11,776 nucleotides of DNA. It comes from an uncultured Oscillospiraceae bacterium (GTDB lineage Bacteria > Bacillota > Clostridia > Oscillospirales > Oscillospiraceae). Positions 6,531 through 11,776 of this stretch are shown piece after piece. The translations under genes and the position numbers were made by a program. A model generated the notes under the pieces. The model did not search any database, had not been told where the DNA came from, and saw nothing but the letters and a program-made list of their open reading frames with translations. The stretch is taken from assembly GCA_934569045.1 (NCBI GenBank), contig CAKTJX010000046.1, positions 1 to 11,776 of the forward strand, given 5' to 3'. The number at the start of each line of letters is the position of its first letter. Position 1 is the stretch's first letter.

Positions 6531-7523
6531 TTGAATATGCTTATCCCCGTTCTTCTGTTTGCCCTGGGGCTGGTACTGCTGATCAAGGGCGGCGACTGGT
6601 TTGTAGACGGCGCAACCGGCATTGCGGAGCGCTTTCATGTGCCGGAGCTGATCATCGGCGCTACGGTGGTTTCCATTGGAACCACCCTGCCGGAGGTTAT
6701 GGTCTCCGCAACCTCTGCCTTGACCGGGCACGGTGAGATTGCCTACGGCAATGCCATCGGCTCCATCATCTGCAATACGGCCCTGATTGCCGCCATTACG
6801 GTGGCCGTCCGCCCCGGCCCTGTGGATACCAAGGCGCTGAAAACGCCGGTCTGCTTCTTCTTCGCCTCTGCCGCGATCTACTGTCTGAACGCCTACCTTG
6901 TTGGCTATTTCAGCCGCTGGCTGGGCATCCTGCTGCTGGCAATCTTTGTGGTCTACCTGTATGTCACCGTGCGCCAGGGCTTCAAGAACCCGGACAGTCT
7001 GGCTCCCGAAGAGGCCGAGGCAGAGGAAATCGAGGAGAAGGCCGCCAAGGACTCCATGGGCAAGGACATTCTCCTGCTGATCGTCGGTGCCGCCCTGGTG
7101 GCCGTCGGTGCGGATCTGCTGGTGGACAACGGGACCCTGATTGCCCAGGCTCTGGGCGTGCCGGAGTCCGTCATCGCCCTTACCTTTGTGGCGCTGGGCA
7201 CCAGCCTGCCGGAGCTGGTCACCGCCATCACCTCCCTGGCGAAGGGCCATGGGGCCCTGTCCCTGGGCAACGTGATCGGGGCCAATATTTTCAATCTGGT
7301 TCTGGTCTGCGGCGCCTCCATGACGCTGGCCCCCTTCCGGATTCCCCAGTCCAGCACGCTGTTCGGTCAGAATGCCTCCCTGGTTCTGGACATTCCGCTG
7401 ATGCTGTTTGTCATGGCCTTCCTGACCCTGCCGGCGCTGAAAACCAAAAAGCTCTCCCGCTATCAGGGTATTGTGCTGCTGGCGCTGTACGCCGGCTTCT
7501 GTGCCATCCAGTTCACCATGTAA
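6531..7523 (+). CDS. Na+/Ca2+-type cation exchanger (CaCA family, YrbG-like)
   Basis: The 330-residue membrane protein has the internal duplication typical of the Ca2+:cation antiporter superfamily. The first alpha-repeat is GTTLPEVMVSATSA (50-63) followed by GNAIGSIICN (73-82). The second is GTSLPELVTAITSL (223-236) followed by GNVIGANIFN (246-255). About ten hydrophobic segments are present, and the acidic loop EEAEAEEIEE (160-169) separates the two halves. It would exchange a divalent cation (usually Ca2+) for Na+ or H+ at the cytoplasmic membrane; which ions is not readable. Start: TTG at 6531 lies 11 bases after AAGGAG (6514-6519); an ATG two codons on (6537) is the alternative, with poorer spacing. 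It is the second gene of the operon and is followed by a strong hairpin. Confidence 0.92.
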   Translation: MNMLIPVLLFALGLVLLIKGGDWFVDGATGIAERFHVPELIIGATVVSIGTTLPEVMVSATSALTGHGEIAYGNAIGSIICNTALIAAITVAVRPGPVDTKALKTPVCFFFASAAIYCLNAYLVGYFSRWLGILLLAIFVVYLYVTVRQGFKNPDSLAPEEAEAEEIEEKAAKDSMGKDILLLIVGAALVAVGADLLVDNGTLIAQALGVPESVIALTFVALGTSLPELVTAITSLAKGHGALSLGNVIGANIFNLVLVCGASMTLAPFRIPQSSTLFGQNASLVLDIPLMLFVMAFLTLPALKTKKLSRYQGIVLLALYAGFCAIQFTM

Positions 7524-7531
7524 TTTTCTGA

Positions 7532-7570
7532 AAACCACCGGATTTGTATTGCAAATCCGGTGGTTTCTGT
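7532..7570 (+). terminator. Hairpin terminator after the antiporter gene
   Basis: A perfect 15-bp stem AAACCACCGGATTTG (7532-7546) pairs with CAAATCCGGTGGTTT (7552-7566) around TATTG. The following T-tract is poor (CTGTTATAATG), and it contains the -10 of the next promoter. Confidence 0.75.
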
Positions 7571-7576
7571 TATAAT
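7549..7576 (+). promoter_or_regulatory. Promoter of the MscS/InlB-repeat operon, inside the terminator hairpin
   Basis: TTGCAA (7549-7554), a 16-base spacer and TATAAT (7571-7576) with a TGT extended -10. The -35 covers the loop and the start of the right arm of the preceding terminator hairpin, and the spacer is the rest of that arm. Confidence 0.7.
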
Positions 7577-7615
7577 GAGTTTGTAAGCAATTCTAGATAG
7601 ATGGGGGTCGTTTCC

Positions 7616-8500
7616 ATGAAAAAGAGAAAGGATCTGTCGGGTATTTTCTTTCTGGCCGCTGCCCTGGGGCTGCTTCTGTGGGGCTGCAGGGCCATGGGGG
7701 TCTGGCAGGAGGGGGATTTTAAAGCCTCCTGGAGCCTCAGCGCCACAGCGCTGATCAAGCTTCTGACCATGGCAGCGGGGGTGCTGCTGCTGGCGAAGCT
7801 TCTGCGGGCCCTTCTCCGGCTGCTGAAGCCCCAAAGCCACCGTGGGCGCACCATGCTGACGCTGATCTCCAGCCTGATTCAGTACACCACAGCGCTGGTG
7901 ATTCTGTGCTGGGGGCTGTCCATTCTGGGCGTGAACGTTTCCGCCATTGTGGCTAGTGTTGGCATTCTGGCACTGATTGTCGGCTTTGGCGCGGAAAGTC
8001 TGATTGCGGATGTGGTCACAGGCGTTTTCATGCTGTTTGAGAATCAGTGCAATGTGGGCGACATTGTAGAGGTCGGCGGCTTCCGTGGGACCATCCAGAA
8101 AATCGGCATCCGCACCACCTGTGTGGTAGACGGCGGCGACAATGTGAAAATCATCAATAACTCCGAGATGAAAAACATCCTGAACCGCTCCGATAAGGCA
8201 TCCCGGGCGGTGTGTGACATTAGCATCCCCTACAGTGCGGATATCGAGGCGTTGGAAGCAGAGCTTCCTTTGCTCATGGAGGAAATCTATTCCAAGAATA
8301 CCGCGTTGATGCGCGGCCAGCCCAATTACCTGGGTATCGAAACCCTGGGAGATTCCGGAATCGTTCTGCGCTTTACCGCGCCGGTTGCGGAGGAGGATAT
8401 TTTCAGAGCCCAGCGCCTGCTCAATCGGGAGCTCCTGCTGGGACTGCGGAAGCTGGGCATCGAGTGTCCCTTCCCGCAGGTTGACGTTCACATGCAGTAA
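7616..8500 (+). CDS. MscS-family small-conductance mechanosensitive channel
   Basis: The channel opens under membrane tension and releases solutes on osmotic down-shock. I choose the ATG at 7616 (294 residues, MKKRKDLSG), with GGGGG about eight bases upstream; the ATG at 7601 has no ribosome-binding site. Hydrophobic segments lie about 9-28, 43-68 and 82-104. The pore-lining TM3 runs about 109-141 and contains SVGILALIVGFGAESLIADV (114-133), the glycine/alanine-rich helix and the kink region of the family. The beta domain follows with NVGDIVEVGGFRGTIQKIGI (146-165) and IINNSEMKNILNRS (179-192). The C-terminal alpha/beta part ends GIECPFPQVDVHMQ, where PFPQ is the usual family ending. A second gene starts six bases after the stop. 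Confidence 0.93.
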   Translation: MKKRKDLSGIFFLAAALGLLLWGCRAMGVWQEGDFKASWSLSATALIKLLTMAAGVLLLAKLLRALLRLLKPQSHRGRTMLTLISSLIQYTTALVILCWGLSILGVNVSAIVASVGILALIVGFGAESLIADVVTGVFMLFENQCNVGDIVEVGGFRGTIQKIGIRTTCVVDGGDNVKIINNSEMKNILNRSDKASRAVCDISIPYSADIEALEAELPLLMEEIYSKNTALMRGQPNYLGIETLGDSGIVLRFTAPVAEEDIFRAQRLLNRELLLGLRKLGIECPFPQVDVHMQ

Positions 8501-8506
8501 GCGCCT

Positions 8507-9451
8507 ATGGAATTCTCACATCTACAGGAACATACCACGGAAGGGCCTTGGATTGCCCCCGCCGGACAGGAGCTGACACCTCCGGAGGCGGAATTTACGC
8601 CGTTAGGGTCGGAATTTTCGTCGCCCGGTGCGGAATTTTCCTCCGATAGAGTTCTCCGCACGGAACCGCAAGCTTCTAAACAGCGCCATGGCAAGCGCTA
8701 CCTTGCGGCATTTCTGCTGCTGGTGGGCTTTACATTGGCCGGAACGGTCACTGTCTCTCAGCCTGAAACAACAAGTGATATTTCCCCCGCCTCCGCCGCC
8801 ATGGAGCCTGTGTCGCCCACTGTCCCACCCACCGTATCCCAACCCACAGAAGAAACGGAGCCACCCGCCTTGGCCTCCGTGCATATCGTAGTATACGCAG
8901 GTTTTTGGGAGGCGGAGCAAGATGCGATTCTGCTGGACGAGACTGTGCCGGGGAACGATGTAGAAGCACTGAACATTCCCCAACCGGAAGCACAACCGGG
9001 CTATCGTTTTCTGGGCTACGCTCTGCTCCATAAGGATACGGAGGGGAACCAGTTCGATCAGCAGATTGCGGATACGATCCCGGAAGAAGTAGTACGGCGC
9101 TGTGCGCCGGATTCCAACAGAATTATCCAACTGCGTCTTCAGGGTGTCTGGTGCGCAGAGCCGACGGAAAAGCCCTTCCTCCCGCTGATCCTGGACCCCA
9201 ACGACGGAGACGAGGCCGCCGTCTTCGATGCCTCGTCCCCAAAGCTTTCCGGAACCACCGTCTATCTGGCAGCCTATCCAGCCCCCTCTCGCCCCGGCTG
9301 GCACTTCCTGGGGTGGTATTCCGCCCCGGAGGGTGGAGGGCGAGTGTTCCGCTTGCTGGCCTCTGACTTCTATGGAAAAGATGACGAAGAAACAGATTGG
9401 CGAGCCCAGCAGCCTATAACACTGTACGCCCATTGGGAACCGATGAATTAG
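8507..9451 (+). CDS. Membrane-anchored protein with InlB-type (Flg_new) repeats
   Basis: The 314-residue product has a 60-residue N-terminal tail, one membrane segment (about 64-83, KRYLAAFLLLVGFTLAGTVT), a Pro/Thr/Ser-rich stalk (about 84-122) and two extracellular repeats. The second repeat (about 226-311) has the classic signature RPGWHFLGWYSAPEGGG and ends ITLYAHW. The first (about 125-216) is a diverged copy with PGYRFLGYA and ending LQGVW. Such domains occur in internalin-like and other Firmicutes surface proteins and fold as small beta-grasp units; a ligand is not predictable. There is no sortase motif. The ATG is six bases after the MscS stop and has no clear Shine-Dalgarno, so it probably depends on translation of the channel gene. 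The N-terminal tail contains a four-unit tandem repeat. A function linked to the channel is possible but not shown. Confidence 0.75.
   Translation: MEFSHLQEHTTEGPWIAPAGQELTPPEAEFTPLGSEFSSPGAEFSSDRVLRTEPQASKQRHGKRYLAAFLLLVGFTLAGTVTVSQPETTSDISPASAAMEPVSPTVPPTVSQPTEETEPPALASVHIVVYAGFWEAEQDAILLDETVPGNDVEALNIPQPEAQPGYRFLGYALLHKDTEGNQFDQQIADTIPEEVVRRCAPDSNRIIQLRLQGVWCAEPTEKPFLPLILDPNDGDEAAVFDASSPKLSGTTVYLAAYPAPSRPGWHFLGWYSAPEGGGRVFRLLASDFYGKDDEETDWRAQQPITLYAHWEPMN
8567..8650 (+). repeat. Four tandem 21-bp units inside the InlB-repeat gene
   Basis: Units start at 8567, 8588, 8609 and 8630 and encode QELTPPE, AEFTPLG, SEFSSPG and AEFSSDR. The core GGAATTT recurs exactly every 21 bases in the last three units. 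They encode part of the predicted cytoplasmic tail. Confidence 0.7.
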
Positions 9452-9456
9452 CGCAT

Positions 9457-9497
9457 TTCGGGCAGAAGCAGGGACCCTTGCTTCTGCCCGAATTTTT
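9457..9497 (+). terminator. Intrinsic terminator of the MscS/InlB-repeat operon
   Basis: The 14-bp stem TTCGGGCAGAAGCA (9457-9470) pairs with TGCTTCTGCCCGAA (9479-9492) around an eight-base loop, followed by TTTTTGTCTTTTT. Confidence 0.92.
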
Positions 9498-9509
9498 GTC
9501 TTTTTCCGC

Positions 9510-9538
9510 TTGACATTTCCAGGGAAAAGAGGTATAAT
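9510..9538 (+). promoter_or_regulatory. Consensus promoter of tRNA-Ala
   Basis: TTGACA (9510-9515), 17-base spacer and TATAAT (9533-9538): a full match to the sigma-A consensus. Transcription would start near 9545, about 15 bases before the mature tRNA. Confidence 0.88.
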
Positions 9539-9559
9539 ACCCTAGCAATTGAAAAGCAT

Positions 9560-9635
9560 GGGCTTGTAGCGCAGTTGGGAGCGCACCACATTCGCATTGT
9601 GGGGGTCGAGAGTTCGAATCTCTTCAAGTCCACCA
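9560..9635 (+). tRNA. tRNA-Ala (anticodon CGC)
   Basis: The 76-base cloverleaf has acceptor GGGCTTG paired with CAAGTCC, D stem GCGC/GCGC, anticodon stem CCACA/TGTGG with loop TTCGCAT (anticodon CGC at 9593-9595, reading GCG), and T stem GAGAG/CTCTT with loop TTCGAAT. The G3-U70 wobble pair, the main alanine identity element, and A73 are both present, and CCA is encoded. It is a single-gene unit with its own promoter and terminator. Confidence 0.97.
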
Positions 9636-9639
9636 GATT

Positions 9640-9670
9640 CACCGCCATTCTTCGGGATGGCGGTGTTTTT
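9640..9670 (+). terminator. Intrinsic terminator of tRNA-Ala
   Basis: CACCGCCATTC (9640-9650), a TTCG tetraloop, then GGATGGCGGTG (9655-9665) with one G-T pair, followed by TTTTT. Confidence 0.9.
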
Positions 9671-9700
9671 ATCCCCCGCCGCATTTCTTTGGCGGGGGAT
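9671..9700. terminator. Second hairpin between the convergent tRNA and anti-sigma genes
   Basis: A perfect 10-bp stem ATCCCCCGCC (9671-9680) and GGCGGGGGAT (9691-9700), four bases downstream of the stop of the minus-strand gene. On that strand it is followed by AAAAAC instead of T, so it may stabilise the mRNA end or act with another factor more than terminate by itself. Confidence 0.5.
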
Positions 9701-9704
9701 AATT

Positions 9705-10769
9705 TCATTGTGCATCCGCGGCGGAGAGGATGGTCCCATCCCCTAATAGGACATAATCCAATTGATCGAATATAATCGGTGCTTCCGCAATCAGCCTAGT
9801 GCCGAACCCTGTCCCACAGAGCCGGACGCGTGTGCCATCGAGCATATATGCGTAGATCGGATATTCCGGGTCACTCCCGATGGAGATACCCACCGTGTCT
9901 GAATCGTAGGCAAAGCAGATATCCGCACCCAGAGGTGTAAGCTCGAAGGATCGGAGCAGTGCTTGTTCCACCCTCTGCGGGAAAGTACCGTCAACATGGC
10001 GGCAGACAATTGCCTCTGTAGGCACTGGCTTGGTGATTAATTCCATACTCTGTGAATCCGGTACAAAGGTCACATCAAAGTTCCATAGGCCGCTCGCAAG
10101 AAGAACTTCGTTCCCCTGATTTTCCGCCCTACAATCGGCAGAGGCCAGTATAATATCCGTAAAACAAACCTGAAAATGCACATTGGGCCCAAAGGGGTCC
10201 TGCAGGATCATTGCATTGCTTGGGTCCAGCGGTTCGCACCGAATCGGGATGCTGTAATAAACGGTGCGAATTTCCCCATCATGGTCAGGAGCTGGGGCAC
10301 CGCCGTACATATACCTGAAATTCCGTTCTACGTCCACATTTCCCACCGAGGCAGTCACCGTGGATTCTTCTGTATCATGGTTACAGCCCCTATTCTCCAT
10401 TGAAAAATTCCTATCGCCACTGGCGGAGTAATCCAGGTATTGCTCCAGGTTCATATGCTCCGGGGCGGTGACCTGGAAGATCAGATAGGCGGACCTTGCG
10501 TCGCTGATGGAGGATAGCAGCGCAACTTTCCATCCGTCCGACTCCTGATTCTGCTGGGAGAGCTGTTCCCGGTCATGGAGATACTGGACTTGTCCATCTG
10601 AAAGAGGCGCTTGGAAAATACCATGGAGCGCACCGGAAAAATAGGCAGCGCCACAGCCAACCAATAAAAAGGTTAAAATACAGATTACAGCCACAAGGAG
10701 AATGGTAGAGCGACTCAAAGCGTATTTTTTCTGTGAAGAATACTGCTCCACATCCGCAAGAAGTTCCAC
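9705..10769 (-). CDS. Membrane protein, probable anti-sigma factor, 5' end interrupted
   Basis: The uninterrupted reading frame gives 354 residues from a GTG at 10769. It has a short N-terminal cytoplasmic part, one membrane segment (about 22-44, TILLVAVICILTFLLVGCGA) and a long extracytoplasmic domain of about 300 residues that I do not recognise. Position right after an ECF sigma gene and the single-pass layout suggest an anti-sigma factor of the Firmicutes type lacking a zinc motif; this is inference. The natural start appears to be the ATG at 10809-10811, which overlaps the sigma stop codon in the usual coupled way and is in frame. However, a TAG follows four codons later (10797-10799), and conserved-looking sequence (LFQELTYVDVELLADVEQY) spans both sides of the GTG. 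The GTG also has poor spacing, since GGAG lies 15 bases upstream. The gene may therefore be a fresh pseudogene, be read through, or carry a sequence error. Confidence 0.6.
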   Translation of the reverse strand: MELLADVEQYSSQKKYALSRSTILLVAVICILTFLLVGCGAAYFSGALHGIFQAPLSDGQVQYLHDREQLSQQNQESDGWKVALLSSISDARSAYLIFQVTAPEHMNLEQYLDYSASGDRNFSMENRGCNHDTEESTVTASVGNVDVERNFRYMYGGAPAPDHDGEIRTVYYSIPIRCEPLDPSNAMILQDPFGPNVHFQVCFTDIILASADCRAENQGNEVLLASGLWNFDVTFVPDSQSMELITKPVPTEAIVCRHVDGTFPQRVEQALLRSFELTPLGADICFAYDSDTVGISIGSDPEYPIYAYMLDGTRVRLCGTGFGTRLIAEAPIIFDQLDYVLLGDGTILSAADAQ

Positions 10770-10796
10770 GTCTACGTATGTAAGCTCCTGAAAAAG

Positions 10797-10811
10797 CTAA
10801 AGTTCCGTCAT
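10797..10811 (-). other. Coupled ATG followed by in-frame amber codon
   Basis: On the minus strand the sigma-factor stop TGA (10808-10810) overlaps ATG (10809-10811). The frame reads Met-Thr-Glu-Leu and then TAG (10797-10799), then continues open as Leu-Phe-Gln-Glu-Leu and on through the whole anti-sigma-like gene. One base change would restore a full-length, normally coupled gene of 368 residues. Confidence 0.8.
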
Positions 10812-11365
10812 TGTACGCCCTCCTTCATCATCGTTTCCCGCAACCCTTTACGGGTCTTCTGCAAAACATATTTCGCGCGATTGGCGGGAACACACATTCT
10901 TTTCGCTATCTCCTTCTGGGGGAAAGCATAGAAATATCGAAGCAGGAAAATCGTTCGTTCCTCCCTTGGAAGGCCACGCAGAAAATCATTCAGGAATGCG
11001 ATCCGTTCGTTTCTCAGAAGCGTCGTTTCCGGGCTCTCACCGCCCGCAACACATTCCGCCAGTTCATCCAGGAGCACATGTGTCTCGCCTTTTCCACGTT
11101 TTTTTGCCGTTTGAAAACGCCATCGGTCAATGGAAAGATTTCTGGTCAGCTTGCCTAGAAAGATAGAAAATCTTGCAGAACGCTGTGGTGGAATCAAGGT
11201 CCAAGCGGAATAGTATGTATCATTGACAGTTTCCTCCGCGTCCGAAGGATTCAATAAGATTCGGTTTGCGATACTGTAGCAGTAAGGTCCGTATTTCTGG
11301 TCCGTTTTTGTAATTGCATCCTCTGATCTTGCAAAAAATAGCTCTATCAACTGTTCGTCATCCAT
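10808..11365 (-). CDS. ECF-type RNA polymerase sigma factor
   Basis: The 185-residue protein is a sigma-70 family factor of the extracytoplasmic-function size class. Region 2 covers about residues 20-85 with AEETVNDTYYSAW (43-55) and FLGKLTRNLSIDRWR (69-83). Region 4 covers about 128-180 with LPREERTIFLLRYFYAFPQK (132-151) and a helix-turn-helix ending KYVLQKTRKGLRETM. The ATG at 11363-11365 is chosen: AAGGAGG (11374-11380) sits eight bases before it, while a TTG two codons upstream is too close to that site. It should direct RNA polymerase to a small regulon, probably including its own promoter, and be held inactive by the membrane protein encoded immediately downstream. The stimulus cannot be read from sequence. 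Confidence 0.92.
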   Translation of the reverse strand: MDDEQLIELFFARSEDAITKTDQKYGPYCYSIANRILLNPSDAEETVNDTYYSAWTLIPPQRSARFSIFLGKLTRNLSIDRWRFQTAKKRGKGETHVLLDELAECVAGGESPETTLLRNERIAFLNDFLRGLPREERTIFLLRYFYAFPQKEIAKRMCVPANRAKYVLQKTRKGLRETMMKEGVQ

Positions 11366-11399
11366 ATGCAATGCCTCCTTGTCCCTTCATCTCTATATA

Positions 11400-11417
11400 C
11401 GTTAAAATCCGTTAAAT
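11400..11417 (-). promoter_or_regulatory. Direct repeat in the sigma-factor leader, candidate control site
   Basis: On the minus strand, ATTTAACGG and ATTTTAACG follow directly, 20-50 bases upstream of the sigma gene, and the second is followed by TATATA. AAC and CGT elements are typical of ECF promoters, but the spacing here does not fit a simple -35/-10 pair, so the exact promoter is unclear. Confidence 0.35.
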
Positions 11418-11438
11418 GGAAGAAAAAATTTGCATATA

Positions 11439-11470
11439 GAAAAAACCGCTTCGTATCAACGAAGCGGTTT
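11439..11470 (-). terminator. Intrinsic terminator of 5S rRNA
   Basis: On the minus strand a 12-bp stem AAACCGCTTCGT pairs with ACGAAGCGGTTT around a four-base loop and is followed by T-rich sequence. It shields the sigma-factor gene, which lies on the same strand, from 5S transcription. Confidence 0.9.
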
Positions 11471-11477
11471 ATCTTAT

Positions 11478-11592
11478 GTTGGCATTACTTATCTTCCCGG
11501 CAAGTCACCCTGCAAGTATTGTCGGCGCGGACGAGCTTAACTTCTGTGTTCGGGATGGGAACAGGTGGACCCTCGTCGCAATCAATACCAAC
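11478..11592 (-). rRNA. rrf: 5S ribosomal RNA
   Basis: On the minus strand the sequence contains the conserved 5S core CCTGTTCCCATCCCGAACAC and AGAAGTTAAGC, and the loop E/helix IV part GACTTGCCGGGAAG near the 3' end. The ends GTTGGTATT (5') and AATGCCAAC (3') pair to form helix I, which sets the limits to within one or two bases. No 16S or 23S sequence lies upstream; a tRNA gene and a promoter do. Confidence 0.96.
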
Positions 11593-11648
11593 TTATGTGG
11601 TGGCCTTGAAGCCACACTATGTCAAAGGCTTTCGCCTGTGACCGCTGT

Positions 11649-11677
11649 ATTGTAGCACTCTCCTGCTACAATGTCAA
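11649..11677 (-). promoter_or_regulatory. Promoter of 5S rRNA, coincident with a perfect dyad
   Basis: On the minus strand TTGACA (11672-11677), a 17-base spacer and TACAAT (11649-11654). The stretch 11649-11672 is a perfect inverted repeat with nine-base arms (ATTGTAGCA and TGCTACAAT, six-base centre), which spans the spacer and the whole -10. Start near 11642. Confidence 0.82.
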
Positions 11678-11701
11678 GTGCTTTCTTCTTTTCAAAGAAA
11701 G

Positions 11702-11776
11702 TGGTGACCCGTACCGGATTCGAACCGATGTTAAAGGCGTGAGAGGCCTCTGTCTTAACCACTTGACCAACGGGCC
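11702..11776 (-). tRNA. tRNA-Glu (anticodon CTC)
   Basis: The 75-base gene, with CCA encoded, ends exactly at the window edge. Acceptor GGCCCGT pairs with ACGGGTC. The anticodon stem is GAGGC/GCCTT with loop CTCTCAC (anticodon CTC, reading GAG). The T loop is TTCGAAT within the segment CGGTTCGAATCCG. The body closely resembles bacterial tRNA-Glu. No promoter for it is in the window. Confidence 0.95.

Noticed and set aside
5550..7538. Open frame of 662 codons on the minus strand opposite the E2-like and antiporter genes
   Set aside because: It is the mirror of two well-supported genes, runs across their whole intergenic space, is rich in Gln/Gly/His/Asp as antisense frames of GC-rich genes are, and has no ribosome-binding site or family features.
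7463..8491. Open frame of 342 codons on the minus strand opposite the MscS gene
   Set aside because: Antisense to a clear MscS-family protein; no start signals or recognisable domains.
11366..11641. Plus-strand open frame of 91 codons over the sigma leader and 5S gene
   Set aside because: It lies antisense to the 5S rRNA gene and has no start signals.

Overview
The window looks like chromosomal DNA of a moderately GC-rich, spore-forming, low-motility-type Clostridia, most plausibly an Oscillospiraceae-like gut bacterium. This rests on the scpA-scpB-DUF2953-gerW gene order, a spoIID homologue, a stand-alone E2-like acyltransferase, a sigma/anti-sigma pair of a type common in that group, Shine-Dalgarno-led genes and canonical sigma-A promoters. 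No plasmid, phage, CRISPR or insertion-sequence gene was seen. No species is claimed.

Layout. (1) 1-2196, minus strand: a compact operon scpA > scpB > DUF2953 protein > gerW (cut by the window edge). Each junction is a short stop/start overlap, and the operon is driven by a good promoter at 2168-2196. (2) 2235-2646, plus strand: a divergent promoter, a small membrane protein and a strong terminator. (3) 2648-2775: a gene-free spacer packed with six consecutive small hairpins, most of them joined by a repeated ATTTCACC-like linker. This is the most unusual structure in the window. (4) 2780-5482, minus strand: spoIID followed by a TGS/kinase fusion (nucleoside kinase family). (5) 5554-7523, plus strand: a probable two-gene operon of an E2-like acyltransferase-fold protein lacking the usual catalytic histidine and a Na+/Ca2+-type antiporter. 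(6) 7532-9497, plus strand: an MscS-family channel and a membrane-anchored protein with InlB-type repeats. Their promoter lies inside the terminator hairpin of the preceding operon. (7) 9510-9670, plus strand: tRNA-Ala(CGC) with a perfect consensus promoter and its own terminator. (8) 9705-11365, minus strand: an ECF sigma factor followed by a membrane protein that is probably its anti-sigma factor. The coupled ATG of the second gene is followed four codons later by an in-frame TAG. (9) 11439-11776, minus strand: tRNA-Glu(CTC), then 5S rRNA with its own promoter and terminator.

How the genes fit together. ScpA and ScpB are the non-SMC subunits of condensin. They sit in one transcript with two genes of the YtfI/YtfJ (GerW) type linked to spores. 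SpoIID is the engulfment peptidoglycan hydrolase. The antiporter and MscS channel are both membrane ion and osmotic functions but belong to separate transcription units. No stretch over 300 bases lacks a gene. The three intergenic stretches worth reading are 2069-2295 (divergent promoters inside and beside an inverted repeat), 2590-2779 (terminator plus hairpin array) and 11366-11477 (sigma-factor leader plus 5S terminator).
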